DNA from: Flavobacterium sharifuzzamanii | GTDB lineage: Bacteria > Bacteroidota > Bacteroidia > Flavobacteriales > Flavobacteriaceae | Direction of reading: 5' to 3' | Assembly (NCBI RefSeq): GCF_003254585.1 | Contig: NZ_QJGZ01000038.1 | Coordinates: 186,001 to 250,000, forward strand | Length of the DNA: 64,000 nt | The notes under the pieces: generated by a model | What the model was told of the DNA's origin: nothing | Database searches by the model: none | What the model saw: the letters and a program-made list of their open reading frames with translations, nothing else | Made by a program: the position numbers and the translations under genes | Shown: in pieces, positions 18,100 through 26,933 of the stretch | Layout: every line of letters begins with the position of its first letter | Position numbering within the stretch: position 1 is the stretch's first letter

Positions 18100-18906
18100 A
18101 TGAAAAACGTGTCTGCAAAAAGCAAATTGCTATTGGCAGTGGTCATTTTTGTGGTCACATTTAGTAATAAATCATACGCACAGTTAAGTCCACCAGGTTT
18201 AGGAGAAGGAAAAAACGCAGCTTGGTTTGCCTTTGGAGTTAGGCAGTCTTTAGATTCACTTAAACAGAAAGAATCGACAACTTATGTAGGCTATGGATTA
18301 AAGAGCAGTCCAGATGAGAATAATCCATTTTCTAAAATGGCAATTTTGGTAATCAACGAGGAAATTTCCAACCGTTACAGTAAAAATTGGGAATACTCGT
18401 ATGCGCTTAGCTATAGAAGATCTAATAATTATGACTCTGAAGCGCCTTATGAGGAATTAAATCCTGCAATTGAACAGGAATTTAGAGTATACGGCCGTTA
18501 TTCTTATATCACAGAAGGCAACGGACTGAAATGGAAAAATACGATAAGACAAGAGTTTAGGAAATTTTTCAATCCTGATTTTAGTAATACCGAAGAGAAT
18601 TTTCAGTTGCGTACTCGCCTCAAAACACAGCTAAGCTTGGATTTAGGAACTACCAAAACACATCATATTATAGGAGGTGCCGAAGTTCTTTTTGCAATAA
18701 GCAAAGAAAATGAACCCGAGAAGGAATGGTCAAAATTTGATTATAAAGAAAGCCGACTCACTCTTTACTACTCACTTACTCCGCATGAAATTCCATTTAT
18801 TTTCGATGTAGGATATATGTATGACCTTATTGGTAAAGGATCTGATATTTCAGACGTGAATTATCTGGCCTTAGATATAATTTGGAAAAATCCTTTTGGG
18901 GCATGA
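18100..18906 (+). CDS. DUF2490-like outer-membrane protein, end of urease operon
   Basis: A 268-residue exported protein with a signal peptide (MKNVSAKSKLLLAVVIFVVTFSNKSYAQ) and a beta-barrel pattern: strands with alternating aromatics (WEYSYALSYRRSN, EFRVYGRYSYI, DYKESRLTLYYSL) and a final VNYLALDIIWKNPF strand. This resembles DUF2490 proteins. It begins 12 bases after the TonB receptor and closes the operon. The function is unknown. It could be a partner of the receptor or an independent pore. Confidence 0.65.
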   Translation: MKNVSAKSKLLLAVVIFVVTFSNKSYAQLSPPGLGEGKNAAWFAFGVRQSLDSLKQKESTTYVGYGLKSSPDENNPFSKMAILVINEEISNRYSKNWEYSYALSYRRSNNYDSEAPYEELNPAIEQEFRVYGRYSYITEGNGLKWKNTIRQEFRKFFNPDFSNTEENFQLRTRLKTQLSLDLGTTKTHHIIGGAEVLFAISKENEPEKEWSKFDYKESRLTLYYSLTPHEIPFIFDVGYMYDLIGKGSDISDVNYLALDIIWKNPFGA

Positions 18907-18968
18907 TAAGTTATTAGCAAGATTAGTCCATAAAAAAGAAATAATTAAAACAGAAAAACAAATAAATT

Positions 18969-20195
18969 ATGAGCGAAATTAAAAAGAACTCGAGAAACAC
19001 AGAAAATGCGCCAAAAAGCCCATTTTCAACGCAAACTGTAGCGTTTTCTCATTACAACAATTTTTCGGCGCAATTGCCTATCGATCCTAAAACGGGAGAA
19101 ATTGTTAGTGGCGGTATTAAAGAGCAGGCAAAACAATGCTTGACCAATATTCAAGCAATTGTAGAAAGCATTGGCCATGTTATGGATGATGCAGTAAAAC
19201 TAACTGTTTTCTTAAAAAATATTTCTGATATAGAAGCAGTAGACGAAGTGTACAAAACATTCTTTAAAAGCAATTTTCCAACTCGTACAACGGTTGCTGT
19301 AGAAGCTCTGCCACTAGAAGGGGCTTTAATTCAAATCGATGCACTTATTTCAAACGGCGAGGGAACAACTCCGCAAAAAGCTTTAGATCTTGTTAAAGTA
19401 ACCAGAAATACAGAAAATGCACCAAAGAGCATACACGCACATAACGTAGCGTTTTCTCACTATAGCAATATTTCTGCACAATTGCCTATCGATCCACAAT
19501 CTGGTAAAATTGTTGCAGGTGGCATAAAAGAACAGACTGAACAATGTTTAGAAAATATTAAAGCTATTTTAGAAAGCATTGGACACGTTATGAATGATGT
19601 GGTTAAAACTACTATTTTTCTTAAAGATATTTCAGATGCTGAGGTTGTAAACGAAGTTTTAGCAAAATTCTTCCCAAACTATGTTCCAGCTAGAACAATT
19701 GTTAGCGCTTCAGCTTTGCCATTAGGAGCTTTAGTTCAAATAGATACTGCAGTTTCTCATGGTGACGGGACACCTCCGCAACTTCCAGAAGATGCACGTT
19801 TTTTAGTTATTGAAGCAAATAACACAGAAAACGCACCAAAAGTTCCATATTCACACACAGTTGCTTATTCACATTACAATCATATTTCAGGTCAATTGCC
19901 TTTGGTTCCAGAAAACAATCAAATAGTTGGAAGCGGAATTAAAGAACAGGCTGCACAATGTTTAAACAATATCAAAGCAATTGTAGAAAGTATAGACCAC
20001 AAAATGGATGATATTGTTAAAATAAACATTCAGCTTAAAAATGTGGCTGATATTGCTGCTGTAAACGAAATTTATACTTCATTTTTCAACGGAGATCTGC
20101 CTGCAAGAACGGTAATTGGAGTTTCGGCAATTCCTGTGGATGCTTTAATCCAAATTGATGCTGTTGTTTCTAATAGTGAAGGTACACCAGCTTAA
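18969..20195 (+). CDS. Triple-domain RidA/YjgF-family fusion protein
   Basis: A 408-residue protein of three tandem RidA (Rid/YjgF/UK114) domains, each starting with NTENAPK at residues 10, 147 and 285. RidA proteins normally have one domain of about 130 residues, form trimers and deaminate reactive enamines and imines. Here one chain could form the whole trimer. The carboxylate-binding arginine is kept in each copy (Arg106, Arg242, Arg380), but the glutamate of the canonical EIEA motif is glutamine (Gln122, Gln257, Gln395, in IQID/VQID). Canonical activity is thus uncertain. No signal peptide. Confidence 0.88.
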   Translation: MSEIKKNSRNTENAPKSPFSTQTVAFSHYNNFSAQLPIDPKTGEIVSGGIKEQAKQCLTNIQAIVESIGHVMDDAVKLTVFLKNISDIEAVDEVYKTFFKSNFPTRTTVAVEALPLEGALIQIDALISNGEGTTPQKALDLVKVTRNTENAPKSIHAHNVAFSHYSNISAQLPIDPQSGKIVAGGIKEQTEQCLENIKAILESIGHVMNDVVKTTIFLKDISDAEVVNEVLAKFFPNYVPARTIVSASALPLGALVQIDTAVSHGDGTPPQLPEDARFLVIEANNTENAPKVPYSHTVAYSHYNHISGQLPLVPENNQIVGSGIKEQAAQCLNNIKAIVESIDHKMDDIVKINIQLKNVADIAAVNEIYTSFFNGDLPARTVIGVSAIPVDALIQIDAVVSNSEGTPA

Positions 20196-20241
20196 TTAAC
20201 TAATTAAAAGTTACATTTTTTAAGTAGAGTCTTTTTTAGAC

Positions 20242-20298
20242 AAAAAACGCTTATAACAGGATTTTTAAACATCCTGTTTAAGCGTTTTCGTTTTTTTG
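20242..20298. terminator. Bidirectional terminator between rid fusion and AraC gene
   Basis: A long stem AAAAAACGCTTATAACAGGAT / ATCCTGTTTAAGCGTTTTCG with a loop near TTTTAAAC, flanked by an A-run on the left and a T-run on the right. It sits between convergent genes and can serve both strands. Confidence 0.8.
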
Positions 20299-20313
20299 AA
20301 TGAATTGCAAATT

Positions 20314-21198
20314 TTAATGTTTTAAAAATTGTGATCGATATTCAGAAGGAGACTCTCCTGTCACTTTTTTAAACATGCGAGAAAAATACGAAGGCGATTG
20401 AAAATGCAATTCAAATGCTATTTCTGCTATTTCTTTTGAATTATCTTGCAAAAGAATTTGGCTATGTTGTATAGTAATTTCGTTTATCCACTGTTTTGGC
20501 GCCTTTCCAGTGGTTTCTTTGACGCATTTGTTCAAATAATTATCTGATATTTTTAATAGATTGGAGTAATAATCGATGTTTTTATGTTGAATATGGTTTT
20601 TCTGAACCAATTCTCTAAACTGGAAAGAGATAAAGCTTGCACGACTGAGTGATTTGTTCGTAGTATTTTCTGTTCGTATAATTTTTAATAACGCAGATTG
20701 AAGAAGTGATGTAGTGATTGCATTAATATGTTCAGTTTGGTTTAATTCTTCTTCCAGTAATTCAAATAAACGAATAAGCCAGTTAATTTTATTAGGATTT
20801 AAAATAGAGAAAGGCGAAGTGTAAAAGAAGTTTAAATCTCCTGTTGTTAATGAAATTTCAGTAATGACCTCATTTTCATAGATAACAAAAAAACCTTCGA
20901 CATCATCTGACAATTCTAAGGTTGCCGTAAAATTTCCTTGTTTAATACTAAGCGCTTGATTAGCATTAATTTCAAAAACAGATGTTTCTAGCTGCTGTTT
21001 TACAAATCCTTTTGTTACAAAAATCAGAAAGTTAAAAGTCGTTTGATAAGGGTTAACAGGAATTACGATTTTTTTTAAATATTTTTCAATTCGATACAAT
21101 TGTACATTCGAATTATTAAATAGATTGTGAGTAGATATATCTGGAAGAAAAAACTTCTTGTACTCATAATTACTAATTAATTTAGGGTTGTTTTTCAT
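20314..21198 (-). CDS. AraC-family transcriptional regulator
   Basis: A 294-residue regulator. The C-terminal 100 residues form the two helix-turn-helix motifs of the AraC family (NLLKISDNYLNKCVKETTG and IAFELHFQSPSYFSRMFKKV, ending in GESPSEYRSQF). The N-terminal 180 residues are a cupin-like sensing domain. It is read away from the triple-RidA gene and converges with it, and the next gene upstream, also AraC family, points away. Its target is not evident from sequence. Confidence 0.9.
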   Translation of the reverse strand: MKNNPKLISNYEYKKFFLPDISTHNLFNNSNVQLYRIEKYLKKIVIPVNPYQTTFNFLIFVTKGFVKQQLETSVFEINANQALSIKQGNFTATLELSDDVEGFFVIYENEVITEISLTTGDLNFFYTSPFSILNPNKINWLIRLFELLEEELNQTEHINAITTSLLQSALLKIIRTENTTNKSLSRASFISFQFRELVQKNHIQHKNIDYYSNLLKISDNYLNKCVKETTGKAPKQWINEITIQHSQILLQDNSKEIAEIAFELHFQSPSYFSRMFKKVTGESPSEYRSQFLKH

Positions 21199-21539
21199 TG
21201 AAACCTAATTTTGTGCTATTAGCTGCAGATGCAAATGTGTAGGTCTTAATATGGGATTATAATTAATCTTAAAATCAGATATGCAGCTAAAAAATGAAGC
21301 ACTAATTTAAGTTATTTTCTGCTAGCTGGAATTCTAATTATAATAAAATTATAGATAATTTAGAGGTTCTTGTGTAAAGGCAATAAAGTCTTGAAAGTGA
21401 TAAAAAGAACAAATCATAATTAGTAGTCTATGGGAGGAATTTATACTTTTATTGTTTTTTATAAATTTTGCTGTTTATTTAATGCTTTTGAGCCGATTTT
21501 TTTTATGTAAAAGCTTCATAAAAAATTCACTTTTTTATT
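21199..21539. other. Divergent intergenic region between two AraC regulators
   Basis: This 341-base, very AT-rich gap holds the start regions of two divergent AraC-family genes. I see no gene, no obvious operator repeat and no RNA in it. Confidence 0.5.
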
Positions 21540-22400
21540 ATGGATAAACCTGAAAGAAAACATTCTGTATCAGTGATCGGTATACAGGAATTTAGAGATG
21601 ACCAATTCGCAGGCAACGTAGAGATTTTATTTAATGATCTCCATGGAGCAAGAATTATTGAAAAACCTCACTCACATGATTTTTTTACTATTAGTTTATT
21701 CGAAAAGGCAAATGGAGTTCATTCAATTGATTCTATAGATTATCCTATTGGTGATTATCAGGTCCATGTATTATTTCCGGGACAAATGCACAAATGGGAC
21801 ATAAAGGAAGGAACAATAGGTTATCAGCTTATGATTGAACAAAGTTTTTTTGAAAGATTTGCTCCATATTTTAGATTTTCTTTTACCAATTACCAGAATC
21901 ATCCTGTTATACAATTATCCCAAACTGCTTTTGAACTGTTGCATTATGAATTTGATGCAATCAAAAATGAGCTGAAACGGCCAGATTTCCTGACTTATCT
22001 GATTAATGCTCGTGCAGCAGTTATAGCATCCATTATTAGTAGAGAAGCAGAATATGCTTTTACTGAATTTAAAGTATATCAGTCCAATTCTCGATTAGCA
22101 GCTTTCAATATGCTGATAGATGAATTCTTCAAGCAGGAGAAATCTGTGGCATTTTATGCTGCCAAGTTAAATATTTCTGCTAATTACTTGAATGTCCTCT
22201 GTAAAAAGCATCTTAAAATATCTGCTACACAGCTCATACAGCAACGTGTGGAAACAGAAGCTAAAAGGTTACTGGAAAGTGCCGATTTATCCATAAAACA
22301 AATTACTTTTGAGTTGGGCTTTGTAGACCATGCTTACTTCTCTAATTTTTTTAAAAGCCATATAGGAATATCGCCAACTGAATTTCGGAAAAAAAGATAA
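21540..22400 (+). CDS. AraC-family transcriptional regulator, cupin type
   Basis: A 286-residue AraC-type regulator. The N-terminal cupin includes HSHDFFTISLFEKANGVH-like text with a His pair, suited to ligand binding. The C-terminal DNA-binding domain has AAKLNISANYLNVLCKKHLK and ITFELGFVDHAYFSNFFKSH, then GISPTEFRKKR. It is 114 bases upstream of the amidohydrolase gene on the same strand and is a plausible regulator of it, which is inference. Confidence 0.9.
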   Translation: MDKPERKHSVSVIGIQEFRDDQFAGNVEILFNDLHGARIIEKPHSHDFFTISLFEKANGVHSIDSIDYPIGDYQVHVLFPGQMHKWDIKEGTIGYQLMIEQSFFERFAPYFRFSFTNYQNHPVIQLSQTAFELLHYEFDAIKNELKRPDFLTYLINARAAVIASIISREAEYAFTEFKVYQSNSRLAAFNMLIDEFFKQEKSVAFYAAKLNISANYLNVLCKKHLKISATQLIQQRVETEAKRLLESADLSIKQITFELGFVDHAYFSNFFKSHIGISPTEFRKKR

Positions 22401-22514
22401 ATTCTTCAAGTTGCCGTAGGAATCATGCAAGTTTTCTGGTTTGCAAATCTGTACATTTGAAAAACGCTATCTTGTTTTTTTGTTAAAATAAAGAAAGCTC
22501 TTAATTAAATAAAA

Positions 22515-23852
22515 ATGAATATGGACAAGCGAGGTATTTCACGTAAAGATTTTCTAAAGAATTCTGGATTAGGTTTGGCAGGTATTGCCTTTATGCCATC
22601 AATACTACAAGGGCAAAATAGTCATTTGCAGAAAGATCAGACAACAGCATTGGGAAATTCTTATGTTTTGAAAAATGTTCGTCTGGAAACTGGTTTTGAA
22701 TTTGAAGGAGAAGAAGTTGTGGCAACTAAGACTGGACTTTTTTCTGTAGAAATTGAGAATGGTAAAATAAAGAGAATCAGTTCTAAAGCGACTGGTAAGG
22801 AAGAAATAGATGCAAAGGGAATGCTAATGTTGCCGTCTTTTAGAGACATGCACATTCATTTGGATAAAACTTTGTATGCTGAAAAATGGCGTGCAGTACG
22901 TCGTTCAGGAGGAATAAAAGGAATGATTGCGCTGGAACAGAAAACATTGCCCGATATGCTAAAAAACTCTACTTATAAAGCAGAAAAACTCATCGAACTA
23001 TTGCAGTCGCACGGAACAGGATTTGCGCGCAGCCACGTCAATATTGAGCCTACATCTAAACTGGATTCACTTAAAAATCTTCAAATTGCGCTAGCAAACA
23101 AAAAGAATAGTTTTGGAGCAGAGTTAGTAGCTTTTCCCCAACATGGTTTGTACAATACAGACTCACTTCCTTATATGAAGGAAGCTGCAAAAATGGATAT
23201 TGATTTTATTGGAGGCTTAGATCCTACAAATGTGGACGGTTCAATTCAAAAAACGATGGATACAACGATTCAGCTCGCTCTGGACAATAATAAAGGAATT
23301 GACATCCATTTACATGAATCAGGAAAATCAGGTCTTGATACTATCGAATACTTAATTGGCAAAGTAAATGAAAACCCAGTTTTAAAAGGAAAAACCTTCG
23401 TTAGTCATGCCTTTGCTCTTGCTGCTTTAGATAAAGTCAAACAGGAAACAATTGCGGAACAGTTGGCAGCTGCATAAGTGGGGATTATTTCTACAATACC
23501 TTTTGGCGGTACGATTATGCCAATTCCAACATTATTAAAACACGGAGTAAATGTTATGACAGGAAATGACAGTATTGTAGATTATTGGAGCACTATGGGA
23601 ACTGGAAGCGTATTGCAGAAAGCCAATTTAGCGTCGCAATTATACGGACAGGTTTCTGAATTCGGATTGTCTAGAATGCTAAAACTGGCAACAGCAGGCC
23701 CCATTCCGTTAGATGACAAAGGTGTACAGCAATGGCCAAAAGAAGGTGATACTGCCGATCTGGTACTTGTTGATGCCAGTTGTTCTGCAGAAGCAGTTTC
23801 TCGCATATCGCCAATAAAATCTCTGATTTACAAAGGGAATATCGTTTTCTAA
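22515..23852 (+). pseudogene. Cytosine-deaminase-like amidohydrolase interrupted by a TAA stop
   Basis: A gene for a metal-dependent amidohydrolase (cytosine deaminase branch) that runs in one frame from 22515 to 23852, except for a single TAA at 23475-23477. Before the stop are a Tat-like signal (SRKDFLKNSGLGLAGIAFMP), the HIHLDKT metal motif, HLHESG and SHAFALAAL. After it, in the same frame with no gap, are GIISTIPFGGTIMPIPTL and the GNDSIVDYW motif carrying the metal-binding Asp. Without the second part the enzyme lacks that Asp. A point mutation or a sequencing error are both possible. Homologues read through this point. Confidence 0.8.
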
Positions 23853-23863
23853 TTTATTTGATT

Positions 23864-24532
23864 ATGAAAAAAACTATAATTCTTTTATTAATACTAATAA
23901 TGCCTATTGGTTCTTGTGAGTCAGTTTGGGCTTTAAAAAAAAATGAAATTATGCAAAAAGATATTCTGCAGCTAGTACAACAGAATGATATTTCTGGGGT
24001 TTCGAAAGCTTTAGAAAATGGAGCAAATGTAAATGCTGTTGATAATAATAAGCGTTCTCTGTTGCTAATTGCGACAATGGGTAAGCAGATAGAAATGGCA
24101 AAGATCTTAGTAAAATATAAGGCAGATGTGAATCAACAGGCAGAAAACAGGGACAGCCCTTTTTTGTATGCGGGCGCAAGCGGACAGACAGAACTGGTAC
24201 GTTTATTTTTGAACAATGGCGCACGCTTCGATATCTTCAATCGCTACAACGGATCGGCACTTATACCCGCATGCGAACGTGGCCATGTAGAAACAGTTAG
24301 ATTGCTTGCAAACACTAAAAACTTTCCAATTGATCATGTTAACCGTTTAGGTTGGACTGCTTTAATGGAGGCTATTGTGTTGGGAGACGGAAGTTTAAAA
24401 TACCAACAGATTGTTCAGATTTTAAAAGACGCAGGATCAAGAATGGATATACCTGACCATGATGGAATAACTCCGCTACAGCATGCGCAGGCAAAAGGAT
24501 TTAAAGAAATTGTGGTAATTATAAAATCATAA
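23864..24532 (+). CDS. Ankyrin-repeat protein with signal sequence
   Basis: A 222-residue protein starting MKKTIILLLILIMPIGSC, a signal sequence with a possible lipobox (IGSC). An upstream start at 23780 lies inside the amidohydrolase and would bury this signal, so I use 23864. About four ankyrin repeats follow (ENGANVNAVDNNKRSLLLIA, KADVNQQAENRDSPFLYAG, NGARFDIFNRYNGSALIPA, GSRMDIPDHDGITPLQHA). Such proteins mediate protein contacts in the periplasm. It starts 11 bases after the amidohydrolase end and may be in its operon. Confidence 0.85.
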   Translation: MKKTIILLLILIMPIGSCESVWALKKNEIMQKDILQLVQQNDISGVSKALENGANVNAVDNNKRSLLLIATMGKQIEMAKILVKYKADVNQQAENRDSPFLYAGASGQTELVRLFLNNGARFDIFNRYNGSALIPACERGHVETVRLLANTKNFPIDHVNRLGWTALMEAIVLGDGSLKYQQIVQILKDAGSRMDIPDHDGITPLQHAQAKGFKEIVVIIKS

Positions 24533-24639
24533 GATTACTTCAGGTTGCTCTACTTATTTTCTGTAAATTTGGTTGTATTTACAAGAAAAGAACTAATATC
24601 AATTTAGAAAATATTCTAAATTATTTAACCTAACAAGCA

Positions 24640-25140
24640 ATGAATATTCTGTATCAAAGCCCAAAAATAATTATTCGCGAATTCTTACCTCAAGAGCAGC
24701 AAACATTTTTAAGCCTTTTTAAAGATAACGAAGTTACAAAATATCTTCCCGATACTTCGCCAGAAAGATATATCGAAATGTTTAATGAACTGCTTGAAAA
24801 CTATGAAAAGAAAAATCTTAGTCGATGGGCTATATTTAATGCTATAGATAATGATTTTATAGGAATGTGTGTTGCCCGAATTTTTGTGCACAACACCAAC
24901 CAAATAGAGATTGGATATGTACTAAGCAGGGATTATTGGGGAAAAGGCATTGCTACAGAAGTATGTAATGCTATTATGCATTATAGTTTTGAAAATACAG
25001 ATAAGAAAGAAGTTGTGGCAATAACAGATCTTGACAACATCGGTTCGCAAAATGTATTGCAAAAGGTCGGATTTAAACGATTGAATAATTTGATAAGAAA
25101 CGAAGAGGAATTAGCTTATTTTATGATAGAAAGATTTTAA
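24640..25140 (+). CDS. GNAT-family N-acetyltransferase (RimJ/RimL type)
   Basis: A 166-residue acetyltransferase. Features are an N-terminal IIIREFLPQEQQTFLSLF strand-helix, the central QIEIGYVLSRDYWGKGIATE acetyl-CoA pyrophosphate-binding loop (GKGIATE as the Q/RxxGxG/A motif) and the C-terminal NIGSQNVLQKVGFKR. The closest family is Acetyltransf_3, which modifies amino acids, antibiotics or ribosomal proteins. The substrate cannot be told from the sequence. It is monocistronic as far as can be seen. Confidence 0.88.
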   Translation: MNILYQSPKIIIREFLPQEQQTFLSLFKDNEVTKYLPDTSPERYIEMFNELLENYEKKNLSRWAIFNAIDNDFIGMCVARIFVHNTNQIEIGYVLSRDYWGKGIATEVCNAIMHYSFENTDKKEVVAITDLDNIGSQNVLQKVGFKRLNNLIRNEEELAYFMIERF

Positions 25141-25244
25141 TTTCATCTATAAAATGGTATAGTAAAATTTTTTCTAAACTTCCTTTTAAAAGTTCTCATG
25201 CCTTATTGGATTTTAGGGCTAAAGTAATATTAAGCATCTTTTAA

Positions 25245-25280
25245 TAAAAAAAGCTGTCTCAAATTGAGGCAGCTTTTCTC
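25245..25280. terminator. Bidirectional terminator
   Basis: The stem AAAAGCTGTCTCAA / TTGAGGCAGCTTTT has a one-base loop region around A and A/T-runs on both sides. It lies between the convergent acetyltransferase and cytochrome genes. Confidence 0.8.
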
Positions 25281-25304
25281 ATTCATGAATACAAATACAG
25301 TCGG

Positions 25305-26840
25305 TTATTTTTTAATCGACTTTTTCTTTTGATTTTCTTTTGATGACGGATATTTTGCAAAAGAGATGGCAAAACTAAAATCAGCAAATTTATTATTGTT
25401 TACAGAGTCTCCAGGATATGGAGCTATTGTGGAATGTACATGGCAATTAAAGCAGGTTTTTGTCGATTGCACATAGGTTTCCATTGTTGAATTGGCTACA
25501 ATAGAAGCTCCGCTAGTCATTGATGAATTATTTATCTTTCTTGGCGCAGGAATTGCAGTAGTTGGATCTTGCTGAAAACTTTGTGACCAGATTACATCTA
25601 CTAACTGATAATATTGCCAAACGGAATTAGGATAAAACTTTCGTATATTTTGTTGCATTAGCGCATTGATAGGGGCTGCATCAATTGGATCGATTTTGTT
25701 TATCCGTGTAGATTGTGTAGGTACTGGACCAGCTTGATTGAGATAATAAGGAGGAGGTGTATTTGGCTTGCAAGTGACGACTTTTGTAGAATCTCCGGTA
25801 GGTGTTTTAATAGTTACATTTTGATTTTTGCAATTTGGATTGTAAAAATTATACCCATATTGAGATGGAGGCGCACCATTTAAATTACTTTGATCAGGAG
25901 TATTGTCAATCTGTTCGAAAGTAGCCCATACCCATGTAGGCTGATTTTGTGTTTTATGCAATATATGAAGCCCTACAAGTGCCACTACAGTATTTCTAAG
26001 CTTTTTTGTAATAGGATCCAATACTGTAGCATTTGACAATTTATACCTTTGCCATTTGGGAGATTTTACATCCGTAACTTCCATCCATGCTGCTTTTAAT
26101 TCAATTGCACCAACAAATCCAGTACTATAGTCACCTTGAGGAAAATTAATGGGCTGGTTTAGTTTTACAGTGTCGTGCTGTACTATTGCATTGTAGAATC
26201 CTTTTTTAACGATAAAATCATAATAGTCTTTATTGAGCATAATTTCATACCACAAATTTGTGCTGTTTTGCGCACCTAGCCAGCTTGGCTTGTTAAATGG
26301 TTCGGCTTGATTGGGACTAAAATTTACTTCGGCATCATTTTCTTCAATTTTACTGACAAATGTAAGCAGTTTGGTCTGTGTTTTCTTCAGCAGAAGTTTT
26401 TGCGATTTGAAAAGACTGCTATATTCATCTGATACCAATGTTCCCCAAGCTGGCGGTTTTGATCCATCATCAGGAAATAGTACTTCTCTTGGCATATAGG
26501 TTTCCCATTGCACAAAGGTAAAATCGTTTGGAGCTCCAAAACTGGCATTAGGATTAGTGGGCCAATTGAGTGCAATAAATTCCTTCCATGCAAAACAATT
26601 TGCTAGTGGTTGATTAAATGATAATAAATCAGCTGGAACTATATTGTTGAATGTAATAGGAAGTATACTGCTTGGTAAACTTGAAGAATAACAATTACAA
26701 GTATTGGTTTGTGATGAAGGAATCAATAAATAATTGGATTCTGCATTTCCAAGTGCTGATTTAGAAGCTATAACAGCCAATGGAATTATGACAAGACCTA
26801 TCCAAAACATTTTTTTAGATAAAGTAGTTTTTAAATTCAT
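25305..26840 (-). CDS. Exported monoheme cytochrome-c-like protein, uncharacterised
   Basis: A 511-residue protein with an N-terminal membrane anchor or signal (MNLKTTLSKKMFWIGLVIIPLAV) and a single heme c motif CFNCH at residues 463-467, only 44 residues from the end. An upstream ATG at 26903 would put a non-signal tail before the hydrophobic segment, so I use 26840. Other marked text includes CFAWKEFIALNWPT, WETYMPREVLF and VVALVGLHILHKT. I know of similar uncharacterised cytochrome-like proteins but no function. It is 93 bases downstream of the lectin-domain gene on the same strand, probably one operon. Confidence 0.7.
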   Translation of the reverse strand: MNLKTTLSKKMFWIGLVIIPLAVIASKSALGNAESNYLLIPSSQTNTCNCYSSSLPSSILPITFNNIVPADLLSFNQPLANCFAWKEFIALNWPTNPNASFGAPNDFTFVQWETYMPREVLFPDDGSKPPAWGTLVSDEYSSLFKSQKLLLKKTQTKLLTFVSKIEENDAEVNFSPNQAEPFNKPSWLGAQNSTNLWYEIMLNKDYYDFIVKKGFYNAIVQHDTVKLNQPINFPQGDYSTGFVGAIELKAAWMEVTDVKSPKWQRYKLSNATVLDPITKKLRNTVVALVGLHILHKTQNQPTWVWATFEQIDNTPDQSNLNGAPPSQYGYNFYNPNCKNQNVTIKTPTGDSTKVVTCKPNTPPPYYLNQAGPVPTQSTRINKIDPIDAAPINALMQQNIRKFYPNSVWQYYQLVDVIWSQSFQQDPTTAIPAPRKINNSSMTSGASIVANSTMETYVQSTKTCFNCHVHSTIAPYPGDSVNNNKFADFSFAISFAKYPSSKENQKKKSIKK

Positions 26841-26933
26841 TGTTTTAGTATTTAAATGAAATAGAAAGGGGAAATTGTAAGGTTTGAAGTATATGACCTG
26901 CATTTCCCCCCATATTAGTAGATTCAGTAATGA

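Noticed and set aside
23478-23852. Separate gene starting with GTG after the amidohydrolase stop
   Set aside because: It is the direct in-frame continuation of the amidohydrolase and lacks a start region or domain of its own.
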